Assembly: GCF_904846605.1 (NCBI RefSeq)
Contig: NZ_CAJHBI010000020.1
Location: 1-64,000, forward strand
Origin: Psychrobacter sp. 72-O-c
Lineage (GTDB): Bacteria > Pseudomonadota > Gammaproteobacteria > Pseudomonadales > Moraxellaceae
DNA length: 64,000 nucleotides
Direction: 5' to 3'
Part shown: piece after piece, positions 1-7,250 of the stretch
Numbering within the stretch: position 1 is the first letter of the stretch
How the letters are laid out: each line of letters begins with the position of its first letter
Translations under genes and position numbers: made by a program
The notes under the pieces: model-generated
Databases searched by the model: none
What the model saw: only the letters and a program-made list of their open reading frames with translations
What the model was told of the DNA's origin: nothing

Positions 1-63
1 GCTCATGTCCTTTTGTTTGATACTTTTAATCACTTGCGCTCGAAAGTCTGCTGAATAGGTCAT
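1..63 (-). mobile_element. 5' end of an IS630-type transposase gene (cut by window edge)
   Basis: The minus strand from position 63 opens with ATG and reads MTYSADFRAQVIKSIKQKDM, open to the window edge. This resembles the start of the helix-turn-helix domain of IS630-family transposases, which typically begin M-x-Y-S-x-D-F-R-x-x-V. Only 21 codons are visible, so the family call rests on this short motif. The rest of the element lies to the left of the window. Confidence 0.5.
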
Positions 64-143
64 GTATTCTTCTGCCACTTTGCTTATTTTAAAACGATTG
101 TATCTTATTTATAGAGAACCTACTATAAGCCATTGAAAAATAG

Positions 144-277
144 TATATAAAACGCCACTCTCAAATTATTTTCATAAGTTACTGATTTTAAAGATATTAT
201 AAATCAGTTAATTTCTTGAAACTAAATCTAGACTAGTAAAATCAAGGCCTCGTTTAAGTTGAGAGTGGCGTTATATA
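144..277. repeat. MITE-like element with terminal inverted repeats
   Basis: Near-perfect inverted arms lie at 145-164 and 259-277. The left arm reads AACGCCACTCTCAA from 151 and the right arm reads TTGAGAGTGGCGTT from 259. They enclose about 95 bp of AT-rich non-coding DNA, and TATA/TA bases sit outside both arms. The size, the lack of coding capacity and the flanking TA fit a miniature IS630/Tc1-type element. An IS630-like transposase gene starts only about 80 bp to the left. It could alternatively be an end region of that IS. Confidence 0.4.
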
Positions 278-362
278 AAATAACTATTCATCAATATGAA
301 ATCATACAACTGGCCTTTACCCAGGAAGTTTTTCGCGTATAAAATAATAATGGAATGTAGTT

Positions 363-977
363 ATGGTAGGACTATCAGTCAACCATGTAATAACGCTTTC
401 TCATAAGCTGTTGGTGATGCTGTTATTAATGACAAGTAGCATTAGTAGTAGTTACGCTGCCAACTATGTCATTGACTCAGCTCGCACTAGCGTACGCTTT
501 GCTATTGATAACTTCAAAAACTCTGGCACTACCGGTGGCTTTTACAATGTTAAGGGACAACTGCAATATGACCCGAGCGCTAAGACGGGCAACATCTCAC
601 TTATTATCCCAATAAAATATTTAGACACCGGCAAAAAAACGTTTAACATTAAGCTCACGGGTCCTGACTTCTTTAATATGCAGCAGTTTCCCTTAGCTCA
701 TTTTGAGTCCACCAAATGGTATTTTGATAATAACAAAACAAATTCGCAAGTGACCCAAGTCGATGGCAATTTAACCTTACATGGCGAGACCCATCCTATT
801 AGTTTAAAGGCGACTAAGTTCAACTGTTATTTGAGTGCTACCGTTAAAAAGGATATATGTAGCGGTGATTTTACCACTACGATTGACCGAACGAAGTGGA
901 ATATCAATAGATATACCTTATTTGGTATTACTAAAAATCTCACCTTAAATATTCAGGTTGCCGCCACTAGACAGTAG
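363..977 (+). CDS. YceI-family periplasmic protein
   Basis: This 204-residue protein has an N-terminal hydrophobic signal peptide (about residues 13-31, cleavage likely after SSSYA). A YceI lipocalin-like beta-barrel fills the rest. Typical family elements are the early YVIDSARTSVRFAIDNF stretch, the FFNMQQFPLAHFESTKW segment and the GNLTLHGETHPISL strand. The family binds polyisoprenoid or lipid-like molecules in the periplasm and is often paired with cytochrome b561 or other redox genes. Here a cytochrome c remnant follows directly, which suggests a decayed redox operon. The exact ligand cannot be told from sequence. Confidence 0.85.
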   Translation: MVGLSVNHVITLSHKLLVMLLLMTSSISSSYAANYVIDSARTSVRFAIDNFKNSGTTGGFYNVKGQLQYDPSAKTGNISLIIPIKYLDTGKKTFNIKLTGPDFFNMQQFPLAHFESTKWYFDNNKTNSQVTQVDGNLTLHGETHPISLKATKFNCYLSATVKKDICSGDFTTTIDRTKWNINRYTLFGITKNLTLNIQVAATRQ

Positions 978-982
978 CTCCG

Positions 983-1189
983 ATGCAATCAAAATACTAT
1001 ATCATCAGTGCGGTAATCAATGGCTTGCGCGGTATGCCATCCTTTCATAGCATGATGAATGATCAGCAAATAGCAGCGGTCACTCAATACATGCATAGCG
1101 ATCCAAATAACTTTACTGATACCGTCACTGCTGCCAATGTCGCCCAGCTCCGTCATCACTTTCCGCCGGGCGCTGATCCAAGTGAATAA
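983..1189 (+). pseudogene. C-terminal remnant of a c-type cytochrome
   Basis: The 68-residue frame carries the C-terminal signature of class I cytochromes c: an NGLRGMPSF stretch with the Met axial ligand, then the amphipathic helix DQQIAAVTQYMHS, then DTVTAANVAQLR. The CxxCH heme-attachment site and the whole N-terminal half are absent, and the YceI stop codon lies immediately upstream. This is therefore a truncated remnant, probably left by a deletion between the YceI gene and an originally complete cytochrome gene. It is unlikely to make a functional product. Confidence 0.65.
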
Positions 1190-1191
1190 AG

Positions 1192-1659
1192 ATGTTGAGT
1201 ATAAAATTTGAATTTGGCCTATCAGCTCATAAAGAAGCGCTCAATAATGTTATTGGTAGTAAGTCAATTAGAGAGGATCTGGTTAGCGTAGAATTTGATC
1301 AAAGTTATTCTTTACCGGGCAGCACGTATGACATTAAAATTATCGCCAGTGATACTGAATATGAGGTGACTATTGATGCAGATACCGGTGAGATGTTAAG
1401 CGCTAAGCAAGATAAACTTGATGCCGATGATATAGCTTAATATCGGGCTATAAAACAGGCTAAAACGAGTCTGACTCAAGCGATAACAAACGCCAAACAA
1501 ATTGTTAACGGACAAGTCGTAGCTGCTGGGTTCGATGTAGATTATGGCAAGTCAGTCTATAAGATTCAAATTGCTACAGAAAAATAGGTACATAAGGTAG
1601 TTGTCGATAGCATGACAGGTAAGATTATTAATAATCGGGCTGCAGCTACTGAACAGTAA
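1192..1659 (+). pseudogene. Broken tandem-PepSY protein gene
   Basis: The frame from 1192 aligns along its length with the intact PepSY protein at 3411-3983. Shared stretches include DLVSVEFDQ, a TEYE segment, AKQ-x-x-LD and a KSVYxI segment. The gene is interrupted by an in-frame TAA at 1438-1440 and a TAG at 1585-1587, and it ends at a natural TAA at 1657-1659. The signal-peptide part is missing. It is thus a degenerate paralogue whose intact relative lies 2 kb downstream. A strong terminator follows at 1676. The first 82 codons alone would encode one PepSY domain, so residual function is conceivable but unlikely. Confidence 0.8.
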
Positions 1660-1675
1660 TCTGATACAATAATAG

Positions 1676-1714
1676 AAAGGCCGCTACTTATGATTATAAG
1701 TAGCGGCCTTTCTT
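1676..1714 (+). terminator. Rho-independent-type terminator after the PepSY pseudogene
   Basis: A perfect 15-bp stem (1676-1690 with 1697-1711) encloses a 6-nt loop. The 5' side starts AAAGGCCGC and the 3' side ends GCGGCCTTT, followed by CTT. The A/T flanks make it potentially bidirectional. Confidence 0.75.
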
Positions 1715-1742
1715 GGCTTAACAGATTATTAATAGACCATTA

Positions 1743-1814
1743 AATATAGCAGCTAATGTAACCCTCAACCTGCGCTAAGTTTCTCCTATGTCTTGCCCTG
1801 TATGATGAGGTCAT
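1743..1814 (+). promoter_or_regulatory. Duplicated upstream control region, copy 1
   Basis: This 72-bp block lies just upstream of the ferric-reductase-like gene and matches 3271-3342 without gaps (59 of 72 bases identical by my count). The conserved core contains CTAATGTAACC and GCGCTAAG-x-TTCTCCTATG, then CTTG and TATGATG. The TATGAT looks like a sigma70 -10 element. The paired CTAAG and CTATG half-sites, 6 bp apart, resemble the direct-repeat boxes bound by PmrA/QseB-type regulators. One such regulator is encoded at 4173. The regulatory link is inferred. Confidence 0.5.
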
Positions 1815-1862
1815 AAAGACAGTGACCAAACAATTAATACAGCAACTTTTAGGAAAATTATT

Positions 1863-3119
1863 ATGGCTATAAAGTCTTGGCAGGTTATCAGTAGCATCGT
1901 GCTAATCACTTCAATCGCTGTAGTAATACAGATCCCCTCAAATACTTGGGCGACAGCAGCAACAGCCAGTTTGATACTAGGTGCGTCAGCTTTAGCTTGC
2001 ATGGCAACCTCATGCATACTCGCTAGCCGTTGGCATAGCATTGAATGGCTATTTGGCGGTTTAGACAGAGTTTATGAGACCCATAAATGGATCGGTATAT
2101 GGGCACTGGTGTTTGCCGCCTATCATCTTGTTTTTAAAGCCGAACTAGACGCTTGGGAACTTGCGTCCATTCTAGAACTGCCCAAGTATTGGACGCGTTT
2201 GGTGCGTCAACTTAGCTTTGTCGTACTAGGTCTAATTATCCTACTGGCGCTGAACCGAAAGATTCCTTATGGCAACTGGCGCTGGTTACATAAGTTCTCA
2301 GGCCCACTGTTTCTGATTGTCATCCTACATTGGCTGAGCATTGAGTCGCCCATCACCCTGACTAGCCCAGCGGGCATCTGGTTGGCACTACTTTGCACAG
2401 TAGGTGTAATTGCGGCGCTGTACAAGCTGTTGTATCCCTTTATTGCCAAATCTGGAGAGTATAAATTATCGACCGTATCCCATGGTAAAGCGGCGGTACA
2501 TTTAGAATTTGAACCAGTTCGTAATGGCTTTGTATTTGAAGCGGGCCAGTTCGCCTTTATCTCTCTTAAAGCAGCAGGTTTACACGAGCCACACCCCTTT
2601 ACTATAGCCAATGCATATTCTGACAACGGGCATATTCATTTTGTGATTCGAGAATTGGGTGACTACACCAAAAAGCTAAGTAAAAAAGTTAAAGTAGGTA
2701 TGTTGGCAGACATCTACGCGCCTTATGGTAATTTCAAACGCCAGCCGAGTGCAAAGCGTGAAATCTGGATTGGTGCAGGAGTAGGAATCTCGCCTTTTAT
2801 TTCATGGCTAGAGGATAAAACCATCGGTCATTTTGAACGGGCCACTTTGGTTTATTGCTTCGATCCAGCGCGCGCTTTTCCTAGTGCTGAGCACATGCAA
2901 GAAATGACAGTCCAGTCTGGTGCCGAGTTTGTGGCCAATCCGAGTGGTAGTGAGGCCCTAGCCGAGACCATCCGCCAAGCAACCAGTGAAGTCGATCCAA
3001 AGGATGTTCAAATCAGCTTCTGCGGTCCAGAAGGGCTTTTACAAAAAGTGCAGGAGTTAATGAAAGAAAATAGCATACCCACTAATAACATTCATTATGA
3101 ATTCTTTGATTTTCGCTAG
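1863..3119 (+). CDS. Ferric-reductase-like flavocytochrome (FNR-type membrane oxidoreductase)
   Basis: This 418-residue membrane oxidoreductase starts with a ferric-reductase-like transmembrane domain (about residues 1-195, five or six helices). It has candidate heme-ligand histidines near residues 74, 89, 145 and 157 (THKW, YHLVF, LHKF, LHWLS). A soluble FNR-type half follows. The FAD-binding HPFTIANA lies near residue 243, the NAD(P)-binding GAGVGISPF near 303, the FCGPEG motif near 385 and an aromatic C-terminus FFDFR at the end. The family moves electrons from NAD(P)H through FAD and heme across the inner membrane to ferric iron or another acceptor. It is monocistronic, between its own control region and a terminator at 3142, and sits among PepSY genes. 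PepSY domains are often partners of such reductases. Confidence 0.85.
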   Translation: MAIKSWQVISSIVLITSIAVVIQIPSNTWATAATASLILGASALACMATSCILASRWHSIEWLFGGLDRVYETHKWIGIWALVFAAYHLVFKAELDAWELASILELPKYWTRLVRQLSFVVLGLIILLALNRKIPYGNWRWLHKFSGPLFLIVILHWLSIESPITLTSPAGIWLALLCTVGVIAALYKLLYPFIAKSGEYKLSTVSHGKAAVHLEFEPVRNGFVFEAGQFAFISLKAAGLHEPHPFTIANAYSDNGHIHFVIRELGDYTKKLSKKVKVGMLADIYAPYGNFKRQPSAKREIWIGAGVGISPFISWLEDKTIGHFERATLVYCFDPARAFPSAEHMQEMTVQSGAEFVANPSGSEALAETIRQATSEVDPKDVQISFCGPEGLLQKVQELMKENSIPTNNIHYEFFDFR

Positions 3120-3141
3120 AAGGTATAAGCATACTTTTATT

Positions 3142-3179
3142 AAAACAACCTGCTTTCTTAGCTGAAAGCAGGTTGTTTT
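3142..3179 (+). terminator. Terminator downstream of the ferric-reductase-like gene
   Basis: A perfect 16-bp stem (3142-3157 with 3164-3179) has a 6-nt loop TTAGCT. It begins with AAAA and ends in GTTTT, so it may work in both directions. Confidence 0.75.
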
Positions 3180-3270
3180 CGCTAGTTTTTTGCTGATATT
3201 GATCGAATTAGAAATGAACCAAAATGAACCACTAAGTAGCAAAATAAAAGTGACCCTATAGAGAGTAATA

Positions 3271-3342
3271 AATATGGCAACTAATGTAACCCTTTGTCTG
3301 CGCTAAGCTTCTCCTATGTCTTGTACTCTATGATGGAATCAT
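3271..3342 (+). promoter_or_regulatory. Duplicated upstream control region, copy 2
   Basis: This is the second copy of the 72-bp block described at 1743-1814, here upstream of the intact tandem-PepSY gene. CTAATGTAACC, GCGCTAAG, TTCTCCTATGTCTTG and TATGATG are kept at identical spacing. Conservation of the core over the spacers suggests that one regulator binds both copies and co-regulates the two genes. Confidence 0.5.
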
Positions 3343-3410
3343 GAACACAGCAACGGATATAACCAAGCAAGTCTGTGTATAGAAACCAACCAAAGATAAA
3401 GGACAACCCC

Positions 3411-3983
3411 ATGAAAAACTTATCAACGTTTAGCAAATCTATCGTTATGGCAGTTGCTATTGCTGGTGCCGGTACAGCCACTATTGTTGCCAGTCAAGCC
3501 GCCATTACAAACGGCCAAGTTAGTGAAGCGGTAGCGGCAGTACAGAGCAAAATTAGCTTGCAACAAGCCATTGCTATTGGTAATAAAACCGTCAAAGGTG
3601 ATCTTGTTAGCGTCGAGTTTGACCAAAACGACTACTCAGCAGGTGGCAAGTATGAGATCAAAACAGTCGCCAGTAACACTGAATATGAAATAAAAATTGA
3701 TGCGAATACGGGTAAGGTGCTAAGTGCCAAGCAAGAGCAACTAGATAAAGAAGATATGGCAGAATACAACGCTATGAAACGCGCCAAAGTCAGTCTAAAC
3801 CAAGCGATGCAAACGGCAGCTCAAAGTATTAATGGTAAAGTTATAGAAGCGGAGTTCGATGTAGATAATGGCAAGTCAGTTTATGAAATCAAGGTTGCTA
3901 AAGGCAATCAGGTGCATAAAGTCGTTATCGATAGCATGACTGGTAAGGTTATGAATAGCTGGTTAGAAGCTTCTGATGACTAA
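3411..3983 (+). CDS. Secreted tandem-PepSY domain protein
   Basis: This 190-residue protein is preferred from ATG 3411, which is preceded by AAAGGACAACCCC. The upstream extension in the same frame has no ribosome site. A signal peptide covers about residues 1-32 (hydrophobic AVAIAGAGTATIVA, then SQAA). Two PepSY repeats follow, each with the pattern AIAIGNKTVKGDLVSVEFD ... YEIKIDANTGKVLSA. The second runs to VVIDSMTGKVMNSW. PepSY proteins are periplasmic, often inhibitory or accessory to sensors and membrane reductases. The gene sits between a ferric-reductase-like gene with the same control region and a two-component system, so a role in that signalling or redox module is plausible but not proven. 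Confidence 0.8.
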   Translation: MKNLSTFSKSIVMAVAIAGAGTATIVASQAAITNGQVSEAVAAVQSKISLQQAIAIGNKTVKGDLVSVEFDQNDYSAGGKYEIKTVASNTEYEIKIDANTGKVLSAKQEQLDKEDMAEYNAMKRAKVSLNQAMQTAAQSINGKVIEAEFDVDNGKSVYEIKVAKGNQVHKVVIDSMTGKVMNSWLEASDD

Positions 3984-4030
3984 GAGCGTATAGCAAGTGC
4001 TATAGCAGTAGATCATTTTAAGGCTTTAAT

Positions 4031-4096
4031 AAAAGCTCTAAGCGTTACCTTTAGACGTTATCTCTGAACGGCTAATGTATCGCCTAGAGCTTTTTA
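4031..4096 (+). terminator. Long-loop hairpin after the PepSY gene, possible terminator
   Basis: The arms 4031-4044 (AAAAGCTCTAAGCG) and 4081-4094 (CGCCTAGAGCTTTT) pair with one mismatch across a 36-nt loop and run into a T-tract. The long loop makes this weaker than the other terminators. It may instead be a processed leader of the following two-component operon. Confidence 0.4.
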
Positions 4097-4172
4097 GCGC
4101 TAGTATGGAATATAAAAGCTCAAACAATGGACTAACTGCTACTCGTAATACTTAACAATATAAGGAGGCCCT

Positions 4173-4835
4173 ATGCGCGTATTATTGGTAGAAGACGATT
4201 TAATGATTGGTGAGAGTTTAAGCGAAGCTTTGCAAGATGAGGCTTATACCGTCGATTGGGTCAAAGATGGCCGCCAAGCTATTTTGACTTTAAAAATGCA
4301 ATCTTATGACATTATCTTATTAGATTTAGGTCTACCTGAAATCGATGGAATGGGCGTATTGACAGTCATTCGTGATGCTAAAATGGCTACGCCGGTATTG
4401 ATTATCACTGCCCGTGACGATGTCAAAGACCGTATTGCCGGTCTTGATTCAGGGGCCGATGATTATGTGGTTAAACCCTTTGAGCTGGGAGAAGTCTTTG
4501 CACGGATGCGAGTGCTTATTCGCCGTGCCCAAGGTAAAGCAGATAATCAGCTCAGCGTTGGCAACTTAAACTTAGATACAGCACATAAGCGCGTCATCAT
4601 GGATGGCACTCCTGTTGACTTGACCGCTAAAGAATATATGCTGCTTACCACCTTTATGCTGGCACCCGAAAAGGTGATGTCAAAGACTAAGCTTGAGGAT
4701 TCACTATACGGCTGGGGCGGTGAAGTTGAAAGTAACGCTATTGAATTTTTAATTCATAGCTTAAGAAAAAAACTTGGCCAAGAAAGAATTAAAAACGTCC
4801 GAGGCTTAGGCTGGTATATTAGTAATAAAGACTAG
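4173..4835 (+). CDS. OmpR-family response regulator (QseB/PmrA-like)
   Basis: This 220-residue regulator has a receiver domain (residues 1-115) with the acidic pair D8/D9, the phospho-acceptor D51 in LLDLGLP, the switch T79 in IITARD and K101 in VVKPF. A winged-helix DNA-binding domain follows (about 125-220), ending RGLGWYISNKD. AAGGAGGCCCT directly before the ATG is a strong ribosome site. The sensor kinase gene follows after 80 bp, forming an operon. The sequence is closest in style to the QseB/PmrA/BasR branch, which controls envelope and metal responses. The duplicated CTAAG/CTATG boxes upstream of neighbouring genes are candidate targets. Confidence 0.88.
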   Translation: MRVLLVEDDLMIGESLSEALQDEAYTVDWVKDGRQAILTLKMQSYDIILLDLGLPEIDGMGVLTVIRDAKMATPVLIITARDDVKDRIAGLDSGADDYVVKPFELGEVFARMRVLIRRAQGKADNQLSVGNLNLDTAHKRVIMDGTPVDLTAKEYMLLTTFMLAPEKVMSKTKLEDSLYGWGGEVESNAIEFLIHSLRKKLGQERIKNVRGLGWYISNKD

Positions 4836-4915
4836 TAAATTTACTGCAAGTACAGTTAAGAACCTGTTGAATCTAGTGCTTTATAACGCTCACATTATCT
4901 TTAAAGACTCATACC

Positions 4916-6553
4916 ATGCCCTCTATTCGCCAGCTTTTTAACTCTATGCAGTTTCAGCTGATTTTTTGGTCAGTTTTAGCGCTGCTATTATTAGCAGTAG
5001 TCGCAGGGGGCTATGGATTTTGGCACAGCTATGAAGAACTCAATGAATTTCAAGATGATAATCTCAAAAGTATGACAGCGGTACTTGAACAAACGCTTAA
5101 TATTGAAACCTCTGACTCAAGCTCACTACAACAGACCAACATCCACTTTGATACCGACGATGACGATGGCAGTATTACCGTTGATATCATCAATACCGAT
5201 ATCAATGCGCCCATAATTTATAGTTCATCTCATGATTCCACTTATAACAGTAATAATGATGCAGAGGAACATAACGAAGATGATTTTGATGACATTACTG
5301 TAAAGGACTTACCTACTATTCCAGTAGGTATCAGTACTAAAACCATAGATGGTAAAGTATGGCGCGTTTATCGCAGCAATAATGATAGTGACAATCATGT
5401 CATCATCGTGCGTCAACGTACTGAGTTTCAAGATGACCTCGCCAAAGATAGTGCTTTGCAATCCTTTTTACCCTTAATCCTTGGTATGAGCTTTCTGGTG
5501 TTGCTGCTGCCCTTTATTATGTGGCGAATGCTCAAGCCTGTACGCCATCTACAAACGGAAATAAGTCAGCGCCGTGAGAGTGACTTAAACCCCTTACCAG
5601 TTAGCAATCTACCTACTGAGCTGTTGCCATTAGCGGAATCTTTAAATCGTTTATTGGCTCTGGTGAAAGTCAGTATTGAACGTCAGCAACGTTTTATTGC
5701 TGATGCCGCTCACGAACTGCGCTCTCCTCTTACGGCTATCTCCTTACAGCTGCAGCGCTTACAGCGCCTTAGCAATGATGAAATTATGACCACAGGCTTA
5801 AACAAGCTTGCCATTCGTCTTAAGCGCAATCAAAGTTTAATCGAACAGTTGTTAACATTGGCTAGAGCTGGCAATATAAATGCCACACATAACACTGAGC
5901 AGCAATCAGTGTCTGTCAAAGCTATTGTTGAACAAGTCATAGGTTTGCTTATCCCTATTATCGACAATAAAAATATAGAGCTAACCGTTCAATTATCAGC
6001 TGACCCGTTACTGGAAGGTCGAGTGAATATGGATGAGACCTCATTACTATTACTCGTCAAAAATCTTATCCAAAACGCTATTGTCTATACCCCAGACTAT
6101 GGTCAAGTAGCCGTTGAACTATTTCATCTACAGCCTAATTCAAATAATTTTGAAGCATCAGCTTTAAATACCCAGTCCAATTTTGGCACACAGGTGATTC
6201 ACTCTGGAAAAATAAATAAGCTTTCTACACCATTAGAAAACAAACTGGTATTACAAATAATGGATACGGGCCAAGGTATTAATCCCAAGGATTATGCCAG
6301 TGTGTTCGAACCATTTACAAGAATCGCTCAGACATCTAAAGCATTAGATAAATTTTCAGAAAATCCTACCGATACCTTGCGCTCTGACAATGCAGGTAAA
6401 AGGACTAATGAGATAGATGGAACCGGACTGGGGCTATCTATTGTTAAGTCAATTTGTGAGCAGGCAAATATTGATGTGTTTATGAAGGCTTCTACGTTGA
6501 CAGCTACAAGTGGCGAAGAGAGTCAGGGGTTATGTGTGACGTTGCTATTGTGA
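4916..6553 (+). CDS. Membrane sensor histidine kinase (QseC/PmrB-like)
   Basis: This 545-residue kinase has two transmembrane helices (about residues 15-35 and 184-205). They flank a periplasmic sensor domain that carries very acidic, Asn/Asp/Ser-rich stretches (DTDDDDGS, EEHNEDDFDD), which could bind cations. The dimerisation/phosphotransfer box IADAAHELRSPL has the acceptor His near 265. The catalytic domain shows the N box NLIQNAIVYTP, the G1 box DTGQGI and the G2 box GTGLGLSIV. About 60 residues between the N and G1 boxes, and another insert before G2, are longer than usual. It pairs with the response regulator at 4173. Confidence 0.88.
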   Translation: MPSIRQLFNSMQFQLIFWSVLALLLLAVVAGGYGFWHSYEELNEFQDDNLKSMTAVLEQTLNIETSDSSSLQQTNIHFDTDDDDGSITVDIINTDINAPIIYSSSHDSTYNSNNDAEEHNEDDFDDITVKDLPTIPVGISTKTIDGKVWRVYRSNNDSDNHVIIVRQRTEFQDDLAKDSALQSFLPLILGMSFLVLLLPFIMWRMLKPVRHLQTEISQRRESDLNPLPVSNLPTELLPLAESLNRLLALVKVSIERQQRFIADAAHELRSPLTAISLQLQRLQRLSNDEIMTTGLNKLAIRLKRNQSLIEQLLTLARAGNINATHNTEQQSVSVKAIVEQVIGLLIPIIDNKNIELTVQLSADPLLEGRVNMDETSLLLLVKNLIQNAIVYTPDYGQVAVELFHLQPNSNNFEASALNTQSNFGTQVIHSGKINKLSTPLENKLVLQIMDTGQGINPKDYASVFEPFTRIAQTSKALDKFSENPTDTLRSDNAGKRTNEIDGTGLGLSIVKSICEQANIDVFMKASTLTATSGEESQGLCVTLLL

Positions 6554-6863
6554 TCGACTAAAAATCCATTTTGAGAATAGCTTATAACCTGAATTGTTTG
6601 CTAGTATCAATCGAGTTAGAGCTGAACCAAAATAAAATAATTATTAGAAGTGTAAGCAATTTGGGTTTTTCTTATAGATATTATAAGTATAATCTCGCGG
6701 TCCAAACGAACATAGCGACATTCAGATGTTGTTAAATATGTTGTTAAAATTATTAATTTAAATAACGAAATCTATATAAACAAAGGGCTATGACCTATGT
6801 TATCATTCCCATAGATATTAACTTGGGAGATTTTAATCAAGCTGCCTAACTATAAAAGTCAAA
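6554..6863. other. Intergenic region, IS3 border
   Basis: No gene is visible. The segment 6601-6636 resembles 3192-3227 (28 of 36 bases), both containing TGAACCAAAAT, so a small dispersed repeat is present. The right part, 6841-6863, continues the IS3 transposase frame on the minus strand past its current stop codon and probably belongs to the end of that element. No clean IS terminus could be located. Confidence 0.4.
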
Positions 6864-6913
6864 CTAAATTTTCCTTAGCGGTTTGTAGCCCAAGCCCTTC
6901 TGAATCCTAGTCC

Positions 6914-6960
6914 CACTGCGAGCACAGCTCTTGCCTTTCGTCGCTGCAAAGCAGTGCTTT
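6914..6960. repeat. Short hairpin-module insert A in IS3 transposase
   Basis: Two mini-hairpins stand in tandem: GAGC-ACA-GCTC (inside 6914-6942) and AAAGC-AGT-GCTTT (6948-6960). The 6914-6942 part matches 8854-8883 (CACTGCG, GCA, AGC, CTT, CGTC conserved). In the transposase it appears as about 21 extra in-frame residues between NEERL and KGLGYK. Confidence 0.5.
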
Positions 6961-7065
6961 ACTAATCGCTCCTCATTGTAATCCAGCTCAGTATATTTAA
7001 TGATATCGCTGATAGCATCATGTCTTGTCTGATAATCTTGGTGATACACCAGCTCATTCTTCCTT

Positions 7066-7082
7066 GAGGAGCGGTGCTCCTC
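7066..7082. repeat. Short hairpin-module insert B in IS3 transposase
   Basis: GAGGAGC-GGT-GCTCCTC is a perfect 7-bp hairpin with a 3-nt loop. It sits where IS3 proteins normally have only a short link between the DDE-motif SFWG and KNELVYH, and it adds about six in-frame residues. Confidence 0.5.
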
Positions 7083-7250
7083 ACCCGAGAAGCTCTTTAT
7101 GGGAGCGTTGTCGAAACACTTGCCTTTGCCGCTCATTGAACCCTTAAACTTATGCTGTTTGATAATCTTGTGATAAGCATTGCTACAGTACTGACTGCCT
7201 CTGTCAGAGTGGACGATTAAATCTCTGTTGGGTCTTCTATTCTTAATTGC

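Larger units (their letters stand above)
6864..7250 (-). pseudogene. IS3-family transposase, C-terminal part of the catalytic domain
   Basis: The minus strand encodes the second half of an IS3-type DDE integrase core: LIVHSDRGSQYCS with a catalytic Asp, SMSGKGKCFDNAPIKSF, then KNELVYH and DYNEERL with the final Glu region. The N-terminal half lies at 8314-8849, and the gene is split between the two by the element at 7251-8313. Compared with normal IS3 proteins there are extra residues after IKSFSG (EEHRSS) and after NEERL (about 21 residues). Both correspond to hairpin-forming DNA. It is a remnant, not an active transposase. Confidence 0.8.
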
